Source: Owenia fusiformis
Lineage: Eukaryota; Annelida; Polychaeta; Sabellida; Oweniidae
Assembly (NCBI GenBank): GCA_903813345.2
Contig: CAIIXF020000006.1
Coordinates: 37,723,936-37,787,935, forward strand
Direction: 5' to 3'
Length of the DNA: 64,000 bases
Under the pieces are notes generated by a model. The model did no database searches. It saw only the letters and a program-made list of their open reading frames with translations, and was not told where the DNA came from. The position numbers were made by a program, and so were the translations under genes. Shown piece by piece: positions 23,001 through 33,011 of the stretch (position 1 is the first letter of the stretch; every line of letters starts with the position of its first letter).

Positions 23001-26000
23001 AAAATAAAAATACCTGGGTGTTAATCCATGGATTATCTTTGAAAACGAGAAAAATATTTTTGGATTACATGGTGTAATCTTAAAGTAAACAAAATGTTTT
23101 AAAGTGTATTGATGTTTTTTGGATGAAAAACATAAGCGAAATTCATGAAAAAAATCCCCCGATTCATTCTACAAACAACTCGCCCCCCTTTACTCGAAAT
23201 CAATACACATGGTTTGACGGATAATATGTACCCTTGTTTAGGAAGAATAATATGCTTGCTTTCAAAGCTGAAAAGGATGTTTGAATTGAAGTTTATTATG
23301 CATAGTCTAGTTGATACAAAGAATAGAGAAATGGAAATACTATGGATCGTGAGATAAATACAATATATGTGAGTGTCCCGTATTTGGCCCTATATAGGCT
23401 AATTCTTCTGAAATAAGGCACGTTCTTTAAGTGGTTTTGTTTCAATCTAAAATGGCTGCCATAGTCAACATTGCAGTGTACTGTCCCCAATAGCTTCTGA
23501 CGTAGATAACGTTTTGATACGATATACCATGAAAGTTGCGTTTTCTTCATTTTAATAGTACCGTAATGCTTTGAACATGAAGTCACCTGACATGAGTGCT
23601 TGGTATGAACTATGGTATTTTAAAGCTAATAGAGAACCAAGAGGAAAGGTGTTCTACGAGTTTGATTCTTCTCTATGTAAGTATTTTGCTTTTGTACTCG
23701 TTTTTTCCAGTTAGACTTCTGCCCCGTGACTGAATATTTTGTTTATTTTAAATACTTTATATATGAGAAACAAGTCAAATTCTTTACTTCAGAGAATATT
23801 TTTAATATTTATTTAATATATTTTTAATATTTTTAATATTTTTAATATTTTTAATTTATTTTTAATTTATTTTTAAAAAAAAAATTCTCTGAAGTAAAGA
23901 ATTTGACTTGTTTCTGATATATTAACCAGAGAGATGAACTTACATAGAACTTTATATATGGTTAAGGTGATTGCCTTTAGATGTGGCATATCTAACAAAT
24001 AACATACAAAGGCCATGGGCTGTTATTTGAAGTTGGGCCACCAATGAGATACTTAATTTCGTTTGAAATATTTTTAAATCGTTTTATCAATTCCAGCTTC
24101 CAGACAAAAGAACGACATCCTGTCTGCAATGGAGGAGATACAAATTAAATCAGGGGGAGCGACATCTAAGTGTATTCAATTCATCCCGAACAATGGCAAT
24201 TTAAGGGATCATTTATTGATAAAAAGTACATCATCATCGTAAGTATATAACCTCTTTGTAGATGTATAAACCAATATCAAGATATGTAAAGATTAGCGCA
24301 TGATAAGTTGGCAATTGAATACCTCATATGGTAATCTTTAGTATCCATATTTCTTTTATCAATTCCGTCATTCACCCAACTGTACAAAGGACTGCTAATG
24401 AGTTGGTGAACTAATTTCAGTGTTTTCTTATAAAAAGAAAAATACAAATTATCAGGTTTTATTAGGTTTGGTCATCGAATCGTAAAAATATATATTCATA
24501 TAATTGCTTTTGTAAACCTAAATGATATTTTGTTCAGCATATTGAATCTACAAATATTGAATGCAATTAAACATCTATCCAAACCTAGCTGCAACAAAAT
24601 GTACACGATGTAAATGTTGTCGGAAAGGAGTATCTAAGAAAAATTAATTAAAATAATTACCCCTGAAAATATGTAAAGGAATATATATTAAGGATTCGAA
24701 CATGACTGTATTCATGCCTTTTATAAACTGAACAAAAAAAAAAAAAAAGTCAATGCTTCAGCTGGGTTATATTCGAGAACAATCCCCCGGCTCTGCACTA
24801 AGTGTTTCGTTCAGTGCACTCATTGGTCAGTTTAGGCTGTTCCGTTCTTTTCGCATCCCCCTCTCGTCTGCAAAATTCAAAATGGCAGGGAGAAATTTTC
24901 CGGAGCCAAAATTTTCTGTCGGAGCAATAGTAAACTGTAATCTCAATAATTTCAATAATTATCAATGTAGTAGATATGCGTGAAACCAATAAAATAGGCC
25001 GATATGTCAATAAAAAACTTAAGTCGGGGTCAGGAGGTAAGTAAACAAATTGGAACAGCCAAGCGCTCAACCGGAAGTAGAAATGAAAAAGTGGAAATGA
25101 ACATCGAAATTGACGATTTTGCAATATTATGGTGAGTTTTCATGTTCGAATCGTAATATAGACCTCAGAGTAGGGATACTAGTTTCGAATACACCCCTTA
25201 GGTCTAGGCACAAAGGCTTTCGAACCCCTCACTCCCTTCGGTCGTTCGGGGTACAAAAGGCCTTTGTGCCAAGACCTGCGGGGTGTATTCGAAACTAGTA
25301 GCCCTGCTCTTCAGTCTATATTTCTTAAATACATTTTAATTTTATTTTATATTCATTAAACCTACAAGCCCTAGGTGGTGGGGAGAAGGCCCTCCACTTG
25401 TAAAATCTTTATTAGTAAAGTAAGATAATAAATGGTTAATTAATTTAGTTCGACAAATCAAACATTTATTTTCAAGGTGTCAGAGCAGTGGAATAGGTAA
25501 AGACAAGGAGGAGAGACAACCTTACATCAACCTTGGCCCTGGGTGCTTTGTAATTGGTACTATCATGCACGAATTGCTTCACGCAGTTGGGTTTTTTCAC
25601 GAACATGTCAGGAATGATCGAGATGATTACATTGAAATTATCACCTCTAATATCAAAAGTGGTTACATTTCTCAGTTCGCGCAGCCAGAGTTTTCAAACG
25701 ATCTCATTAGTTACACGCCTTATGATTACGACAGTGTTATGCACTATGGCAAATATACATTCTCCAAGGACGCTGGTCGAGGATTGCAGACAATACGTAT
25801 AAAGTCTGGAAGATCTACTAATCTCGAAATTGGCCAGCGAGATCACCTCTCTAAAAGTGACATTAAAGACTTACAGGTTATGTATTCTTGTCCTGATATC
25901 GGTGAGTCAACTTTGATTTATGTTTGTTTATATTTTTTGTTCTTCATTTTCTCCTGTGTTTCGACCCAACTCATATTTTGTTGGCTCTGCATTTACTTCA

Positions 26001-27636
26001 TTTCACGTTTCTCTCAGTTGAATCTTTCAAACTGTTACATGGTTGTAGTCTTGCGCAAGTTGGTGTGCGTGACGTTTTGACACAAAAATATTTAGCCATT
26101 ATGTCCCTATCATTGAATATATGCCTGAAGTCTGACGTCAATATAGCCCGAGCTTGCGAGGGTTATATTGACGACAGACTGAAGGTCTATCCATGAAGGT
26201 ATTATGTAGAATAATGCGTGAAAAAAGACCAAAATTTTACACGATTCCAGTCGAAATCACTTTGTTTCCATGTTTTGACGTCATACAATTGTCATGGTAA
26301 AAAAGTTCGGCGGCTATACAGGAATATATAGCCAATGCTTCGCTAGGTATGTAATACAAGAAAATATACTCGATCCTCAGACTCTAAAGTGACTTTGATT
26401 ATTTTTTATGCTATGATTTCAGGAGTTGCCGCTGGCGAGGAGGCCGCTACTCCCCCAAGTGAGTACAATGCCATATTTGGTAATCACAAATGTATCTGGA
26501 ATTTTGATCATTTATATGAGTCCAAAATCCCAGTAAAATAATTTGGGCCCATTAATACCAATTTACCGTGGTAGAATTTTTGTTGCAAAACAAATGTTCG
26601 ACTTTTATGCATTTTTTCCATTTCAGACTATGTTTGTACTTTTGAAGCTGATGATTTAAAATGTGGATTTGTAAATGGACACTCGTCTATCTGGAAGAGT
26701 ACACCAGTGTCGAGAATAGGTGCAAAATATTATGATGCCACATTCAGCTTCCCAAGTCAAAATATAGGTACGTGGAACTGTAAGATTCGAAAACTATTAA
26801 AACAATGTAAAGCTAAATGTCATAAAATACATATCGCTATTTTAGGCTCGTGGACAAACTACCAATCATCAACCAGCATATTTAAGACATCCTTCTTATT
26901 TGCGCTTCATAATATTTGATACATCGCTTCAAAATGTTTCAGGAAATGTGCTATACATGGCACCTGGGAGAGCCACCACCGACGCCTTGTTTACCGCTAA
27001 TGTACCACCTGCCGAATATTGCCTTCAAATCAACTATTTTTGCCACGGAACAAACAGCAAGGCACAAGTCTACTCTGGTATGAAGGGTACAAAGAAGCTG
27101 CTTTACACATTACCAACATGTAAAGATTTCACGTGGTATTACACCTGGATGGGAATTGACATGTCAACTTCGGGAACGGTATGTATATTTATATTCTAAT
27201 AGAGAAGCCCGGCTTTATTATTATGGGTAGGTGTGCGTGAATGGGCAAACTTATGGTCCTTGGTGGATAGGCTTGTGATATTAACTTGCCATTTTGAAAA
27301 TGAAGGTATAAGAAAAATATTCGTAATCAGGTTCTTGGAAAACCTATCAAGTGAGGACAGTAATCCCATGTGTACTTATTGATCACCCCTCGTAGTATCA
27401 CTTTGACACAATTATAGCTAAATGTATACCAATAGAGTGGCCAGTTACAACAGTAACAATATTATGAGCACTGCCTTTTTGAACACCCTGTATATTACAC
27501 ATACATGTTCTTTACTCATTAATTTGTCTTGTTCCAGATTGAGATACATGGTTTACGTGCAAACATTGGACATTTTCTACTAGACGACATTAAGCTTATG
27601 GAAAAACCAACCGACTGGAAAGACTGTAACCAATAA
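17077..27636 (+). CDS. Astacin-MAM metalloprotease, gene B (12 exons)
   Basis: Tandem paralogue of gene A, 497 codons. Exons: 17077-17196, 18197-18256, 18524-18554, 19387-19413, 19667-19725, 23559-23676, 24097-24238, 25477-25901, 26423-26458, 26627-26767, 26943-27178, 27538-27636. Exon lengths match gene A except exon 1, which is 15 nt shorter. Signal peptide core: FHLGLIASVLVCA. The propeptide has YKCVLTTC and LYEGDIV (aspartate-switch type). Catalytic motif HELLHAVGFFHEHVRNDRD (about 217-235) and Met-turn SVMHY are intact, as are all four canonical Cys. The linker and MAM-like domain (YVCTFEADDLKCGF to LMEKPTDWKDC) are nearly identical to gene A. No inactivating change was seen. The larger span comes from transposons in introns 5, 7 and 8. 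Secreted zinc protease by family; substrate unknown. Confidence 0.92.
17197..19386. other. Introns 1-3 of gene B
   Basis: Exons 2 and 3 (18197-18256, 18524-18554) interrupt this stretch. The introns are AT-rich and I see no element with clear ends. A minus-strand 79-codon ORF at 18786-19025 has no recognised similarity and is treated as chance. Confidence 0.5.
19753..23191. mobile_element. 3.4-kb element with ~290-bp terminal inverted repeats
   Basis: Fills most of intron 5 of gene B. The left end AAAGGGGGGCGAGTTGTTTG and the right end (its complement) open arms of about 290-320 bp (19753-20040 and 22868-23191) that pair well throughout. Paired blocks include GATTAACACCCAGGTATTTT and GTAAGCTGAATGCATTCC. 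The right arm has about 50 extra bases. No target duplication could be defined and no transposase was recognised. The interior holds a LINE fragment at 21694-22768. The palindrome GTCACCAC..GTGGTGAC lies near 20611-20630. I infer a non-autonomous DNA transposon that later took a LINE insertion. Confidence 0.72.
21694..22768 (-). mobile_element. 5'-truncated LINE, 3' end of the ORF
   Basis: The minus strand encodes the C-terminal tail of a non-LTR retrotransposon ORF2. It begins FILPHLEYGNIIFDSANLNL, runs through LDRVQYRAGLIVSGC and LRRSNDFKIPF, and ends at 21921. It includes WDNLPDELKQ, FKYKIRTFL and a Cys/His motif, CKCGHSTESTKHLLLHC, usual in this region. Most of it is open (22619-21921). 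Past the stop there is AATAAA (minus strand, near 21730) and an A-rich tail at about 21694-21710. The 11-bp string ATAAACTAACT at 21683-21693 recurs at 22769-22779, a plausible target-site duplication. Reverse transcriptase and endonuclease are missing, so it cannot move by itself. Confidence 0.85.
23677..24096. repeat. Intron 6 of gene B with perfect hairpin repeat
   Basis: At 23768-23917 two 31-bp perfect inverted arms (starting AGAAACAAGTCAAATTCTTT) enclose an AT spacer made of repeated TTTTTAATA-like units. It would form a strong hairpin. Probably a MITE or a recent palindromic insertion. The rest of the intron has nothing recognisable. Confidence 0.65.
24239..25476. repeat. Intron 7 of gene B with rearranged R1 repeat, copy 2
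   Basis: At 24692-24733 the end of repeat R1 appears inverted (TTCGAACATGACTGTATTCA); at 25140-25325 its other end appears. That right part forms a long hairpin, 25180-25305, pairing TTCGAATACACCCC and GGCACAAAGGC with their complements. Between them, 24750-25120, is a GC-richer unique patch with a 76-codon ORF (24753-24983) of no recognised similarity. In gene A the same intron is only 329 bp, so this 0.9-kb insert is specific to B. Confidence 0.6.
26091..26356. mobile_element. Hairpin MITE with TGACGTCA motifs, intron 8 of gene B
   Basis: A 266-bp non-coding unit from AGCCATTATGTCCCTATCAT to TTCGCTAGGTATGTAATAC. It holds a hairpin centred on GAGCTTGCGAG with TCTGACGTCAATATA arms, and a block GTCGGCGGCTATACAGGAAT-like near its other end. 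The same unit, inverted and split, is in intron 6 of gene C (60503-62928). It is absent from the corresponding intron of gene A. Confidence 0.7.
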
Positions 27637-29244
27637 GAGTGCTTACAACAATTACAAGCACTGTTGTTAACCTAGTAACCATATATAATGGAATTGACCA
27701 TGTTTATCATTACATATTTCGTACGCGTTTATTAAATGTTTAGCAGAATTTTTACAGAGAAGAACTACTCTAAATTATTTGATATTTTGATACATGATAG
27801 CTACAATATAACATTTGCTTCTGAAATATGATTATTATTATCGTACATAATGACAAAATTAATGAACAGGCAGGTATACAATTCTCAATATTATGATGTT
27901 TTTATTTTAGGAATAAAGACCGAAATTTTATGATTTATGGCGTAATATATGACCGAAATTGTTATTCTGTTCATTGTCGAAATCGCGTAGAGACTGGGGT
28001 CTTAGGCGATGGTCATATATTTGACATAATTATATTATAAAATCGAGGTCTTTGTTACAACTCTAATATGATAAACAGAGAACTATTTGCATTAATTTAT
28101 GAATTTTAGCGGTCATACATACTCCAATATAGACCTAGCTATTGTGATGTCACATATTATATCAGAATTAGAAATAATATTCTAGTAAACATAATTGGGG
28201 AAACATATATTCATTGTATTATGATACCATTCTTTTCGAGGGGGATTCAATTGACTCCTAGCATTCATTGCCGATTCCGTAACGTCAATACCGTATGGTA
28301 ATGTGTTCCACGCGTGGCGGCTTGCAAAATGGCATAAAGATAGATGATAATATTACCACAATTGTCATTTCTCGATTCAATATTTGATCTAGAGATAAAC
28401 ATTTAGGTAGGAAGATGAATTACTAAATCTTCCCCTGTCAGCAAGGTGAAGATCAGGAAGGAATCTCGGTTGCTAATCCTCTTTTATATGTTTCATTACT
28501 TTAAATGATATGAGAATTTCAGCAAACGACAACGAGCATACCCGGAAATGTACCTCTGAATAAATAATTATTTAGATGAAGATATATAGTCATTCATCGA
28601 TATTGGGATTTTATCCCTCTTCGTGTATATTAGATTTTTGATCACTGAATATTGACCGACACAACAAAGGACTTCGTGCTTGTTTATTGCATAGTAAGCT
28701 TAATACATTTTCACCTACCAATGTAATGATGCCATGAAAACGCAAAATACAATCCGATTTTAAAACAATAAAAATGCCGCTAGTCCTGATTATTAGGCTA
28801 TTAAAGGAGTCAGTCCAACTCTATTCAAAGGACAAATTGAGTAATATAAGCAATAGTTCAATTAAAATATGTTACAAATGTATGTGAATACAATGCAATA
28901 AAATGAGTTTTTGCAAGAAAGTGTTAATTTGTTAATTTAATGGTAAAAATAAAGTTCGGAATGTATCCCGATCTTGAGTTTCTTTGAAATTGTATATCCT
29001 TAAAGGTAAATTACTCGTCAGACCATGTTTATCCTAATATGATAGCTATAACCATATACATACGTTTCATGTTTAGCAAAACACAGAAAATGTTTTAATA
29101 TGGTCAATATTGATCACTTAAAAATTTAGTGCTCAATTCCAGTTCCCCAGAATGATTAAATCCTTTTAAAAGTCACTTCTTTTATTCTAAGCTGACAAGC
29201 CCTGAAAATATTTTTGCACATAAATTAAGAACAACTTGTCTAGA
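27637..29244. other. 3' flank of gene B
   Basis: Non-coding. About 28600-28900 and 28965-28990 match the 3' flank of gene A in order (ACTTCGTGCTTGTTTATTGC, ACAATGCAATAAAATGA and CGATCTTGAG landmarks). I infer that the segment duplicated with the gene extended at least 1.3 kb past the stop. Several short dyads occur near 27910-28050. No gene. Confidence 0.55.
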
Positions 29245-29820
29245 AGTTCAATTAAATTCAATTCAATTTATTTATTTCATAATTCTTATATAATATACAC
29301 TATAAAAACAAGCCGCTAGACACCCTAGTGGGTATATGTTTAACAGAAATTATTAAAATGACATCTAGACTACATTATAAAAGAAAACACTTTTATTATG
29401 TTACATGTAGGTATATAAAAATGGTATTAACAATTTATCTAAGGATGTACAATGTAAAAATGTTACAAAAAAATCAGGTACCAGTATAAAATCAACGATA
29501 CAGTATGATATTGGTATTATACATTATCGATAGATGAGTAGTTTTTTATATGAAGATTTGAAAATATTTAGAGTGGAGCATTTTTTAATATCATGTGGTA
29601 GAGCATTCCAAAGATTATGACCTAGATAGCGAAGGGAAAGTTTAGAGCATTTAGGGATATGCAAATAATGCAATTGTCTTGTGTAATGATGATGAATATT
29701 AATGTTGATATCAAACAAGTCTTGAAATAGATTTTTTGGAAGACTGGCGTGCTTATTAAAGATTTTGTACATGAACTGACCAGTACAATATCTGTTGACA
29801 TCAAAAAAGTGATTGTGTGC
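29245..29820 (-). mobile_element. LINE 3' fragment
   Basis: The minus strand reads YCTGQFMYKIFNKHASLP, then HYTRQLHYLHIP and LGHNLWNALPHDIKKC, and ends FKSSYKKLLIYR at 29524. This is the usual C-terminal tail of a non-LTR retrotransposon ORF2 (pattern TRQ..L.P, G..LWN.LP..I, FK..K..L). The 3' side ends in AT-rich repeats with AAATAAATAAATTGAATTG (minus strand). Different family from the LINE in gene B. Severely 5' truncated. Confidence 0.75.
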
Positions 29821-29839
29821 TACTTATAGTGATATAAAG

Positions 29840-30525
29840 GTTCTATCGTGTGTCACAAATTAAGGTGCTTATGGAATTGTTTTATGACAGGTTATATGAT
29901 GTGTCAGTATATGTCATATCCTGTGTCAATATAGGTTCCATTTTGTGTCAGAATGTAAGGGACTTATCAAATTGTTTTATAAAAGGCTCTATACTATTTT
30001 GTGTCACCGGAGGCTCTATTTTGTGACAATCTAAATTAATTAGCTTGGATATTGTGTCACCATAGTTCATAAGGCAACTACAAAAACGTTTCGAATGAAA
30101 AGTCGTATGATGTGTCAGCCAAGGATCTTTCTGTGTTACCATAGCCATGGGCGTAGCGCCCGGTACGCTGGGTACGCACAGGCGTACCAGATGGTTGCAA
30201 ATTCGCTCCAAATACAACCAAGTTTCAAAATTTTCCTGGGGGAGAACCCCCAGACCACCCTAAATGCTTGTTTTTTGATTATTGACTCTTGTTCCTGTGG
30301 TGGTGGCGTACTACTTGGAAAAATAGCGCTACGCCCATGATAGCGGTGGAAGTCAATTGCATAATATTTGATAAGTTTCCCACCTAGGTATCACGAAAAA
30401 CAACAATAAGCCCCTGTGGTGCAAATTACATGGTCACACGTTTTCAACAAAAACAGCTCACCCAAGCGCACGTACACTAGTTATTACGATGTGTCAAACG
30501 TGTCGGCTTACCCCGTGTGTCAACC
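29840..30525. repeat. Cluster of spaced TGTGTCA motifs
   Basis: TGTGTCA occurs at about 29849, 29900, 29922, 29944, 30000, 30053, 30112, 30490 and 30516, often beside GGTTCTAT/GGCTCTAT or CCATAG. Spacings cluster near 22 and 51-59 bp. This looks like a decayed tandem repeat, interrupted by the MITE at 30146-30339. Function unknown. Confidence 0.4.
30146..30339. mobile_element. 194-bp MITE with ATAGC target duplication
   Basis: The ends CATGGGCGTAGCGC and GCGCTACGCCCATG are exact inverted repeats, flanked on both sides by ATAGC (30141-30145 and 30340-30344). The interior has GGGGGAGAACCCCCAGACC. It interrupts the TGTGTCA repeat cluster. No coding capacity. Confidence 0.72.
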
Positions 30526-31228
30526 GCATCGGCTTGCTGCTAATGCACCACAGGAGTTCCATTGCAATAAACCGTGATGTCTTTTAGAAGAATTATGTGA
30601 GTGTATGTGCTCTTGGATGAGCTGTTTTTGTTGAAACCACAATTCACTTACCGAGTAGAAAATACACCATATTACCAACTATACAGACGTGGAAAGATGA
30701 ATTTATCTGACATAAAGTGGATTGTTGGTATTTGCTGTGTAATTGTGCTGGGGCAAAATCATAATCTTATATGTTGGAGTGAGAGGAGGCCATCTTGAGC
30801 ATTGAAAAATATGTTCTTGACAGTTTCGACTTCGTAACACTAACAATTTGGTGAGTATACATTTGTGAAGTTATGAACAAACATTTGCTTATCGATGCAC
30901 TAATGTGCGCAGAGTCTAGTTATAAACTACCCTCTGCCTAGTATAGGCTATATTACAGTTTAGCAGCCTCACCCCAAAGATTGGTACCTATGACAGTCCA
31001 GGTAATAAAGCATTTCAAATCTACCACCTGACCTTTTTTCAACTAATCAGCGAAGTTGGAAGAACACGTGTTATATACGTGCATATTTATTTTGCGATGA
31101 TGTCAGAGGAAATGATCATATAGAAAGTCGTATTTCGACGACGAAGTCTGATTGGCTCGGTGAGATCAGAGATTTATTGAAAACTGAAAGAGTGAAGACG
31201 AAACTCTCTTTTATGCAAAGGGTATAAT

Positions 31229-32960
31229 GAACATTTTAAATGGTATGTTATGTTTTTGCATAGTAATTTGTTCATCAATTAATCAATGTTCGGTGTACAG
31301 GCATCTGACATCCATACGGGTGCATATAGTTACATATGATTATATTACACTCCCCTCCATAAGTTTGGCAACCTTAGCTCCCCAATTGAATTACGTGTTA
31401 GAGCCTCTTTACCTTTGAATTTTTATTTAATTAACCTGCGATGAAAATACTTACACTATTTCCAATACCTCAGAATTTTCTCAATTTTTTCCCTCAATTA
31501 CAAAAGGTCGAAAATTGATGATACATTTGATGAATTTTTGAAAATCGACATTCCCATGTAAGTTTGCCTCAAGTCATATGACAGAATAGCTATCCTTCTG
31601 AGTCCTTGCAAAAAAATACGAGTTAGGTAGGCAATCTAATTTGCTAACTTTATTTAACAAAATATTGATACGTTTCTTCAGGTTCAACAAAGTTATAGGG
31701 CTTTAAAGTCAAAATAGTTTTTCAAAAAACCTCCCCCATAGAAATAACACAGGAGGCGAAAATGATTTTCAAAAATGACTTTCAAGCTCTGTAACTTAAG
31801 TATACTATTCATCAGGTAAACTAAACACTTATTCTACAAAAAAAGTTAGACAATTCAATTTTCTATATAAAAATAGTTTTGCTAAATCTTTACTGAATAT
31901 ATATCCTGATTTCTCATTTGCCCCGAACCCACCATTTCCCATTGGTTTACATGGGAATGACGATTTTCAAAAATTCATCAAATCTATCATCAATTTTCGA
32001 CCCATTGTAATTGAGGAAAAAGGGTTTAGAGGTATTGAAAATAAAGTCAAGTTACGTTTCTATCAATATTATAAGTTATTGCATCGCAGGTTTAGTAAAT
32101 ACAAATTCAAACGAACATTATAAATGGTATGTTATGTTTTTGCATAGTAATTTGTTCATCAATTAATCAATGTTCAGTGTACAGGCATCTGACATCCATA
32201 CGGGTGCATATAGCTACATATGATTATATTACACTCCCCTCCATAAGTTTGGCAACCTTAGCTCCCCAATTGAATTATGTGTTAAAGCCTTTTTACCTTT
32301 GAATTTTTATTTACTTTACCTGCGATGAAAATACTTACACTACTGACGGAAATGTCATTTGACTTTATTTCCAATACCTCAGAATTTTCTCAATTTTTCC
32401 CTCAATTACAAATGGTCGAAAATTGATGATACATTTGATGAATTTTTGAAAATCGACATTCCCATGTTAACCAATGGGAAATGGTAAGTTTGCCTCAAGT
32501 CATATGACAGAATAGCCATCCTTCTGAGTCCTTGAAAATGATTTTCAAAAATGACTTTCAAGCTCTGTAACTTAAGTATACTATTCATCGGGTAAACTAA
32601 ACACTTATTCTACAAAAAAATGTAGACAATTCAATTTTCTATATAAAAATATTTTTGCTAAATCTTTACTGAATAGATATCCTGATTTCTCATTTGCCCC
32701 GAACCCACCATTTCCCTTTGGTTTACATGGGAATGACGATTTTCAAAGATTCATCAAATCTATCATCAATTTTTGACCCATTGTAATTGAGGAAAAAACT
32801 GGGGAAATTTAGGGGTATTGGAAATAAAGTCAAGTTACGTTTCTATCAATATTATAAGTTATTGCATCGCAGGTTTAGTAAATACAAATTCAAACGTAAA
32901 GAGTCGTTAACACGTAGTTCAATGGGGGAGCTAAGGTTGCCAAACTTATGGAGGGGAGTG
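31229..32960. mobile_element. Tandem dimer of a long-TIR Tc1/mariner-type MITE
   Basis: The monomer end is CACTCCCCTCCATAAGTTTG, preceded by TA, and occurs at 31348 and again at 32232. Its inverted partner ends at 32960, followed by TA. Arms exceed 300 bp and carry an internal landmark, TCAATTTTCGACC-like, in both orientations. The unit 31229-32115, with 115 bp of flank, is followed directly by a second copy. The first copy lacks the right terminus, so only the second is complete. No transposase. Confidence 0.75.
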
Positions 32961-33011
32961 TACATTAATATATGAATCTTGATGACAAGATATTAAACTG
33001 TTTTTTACATA

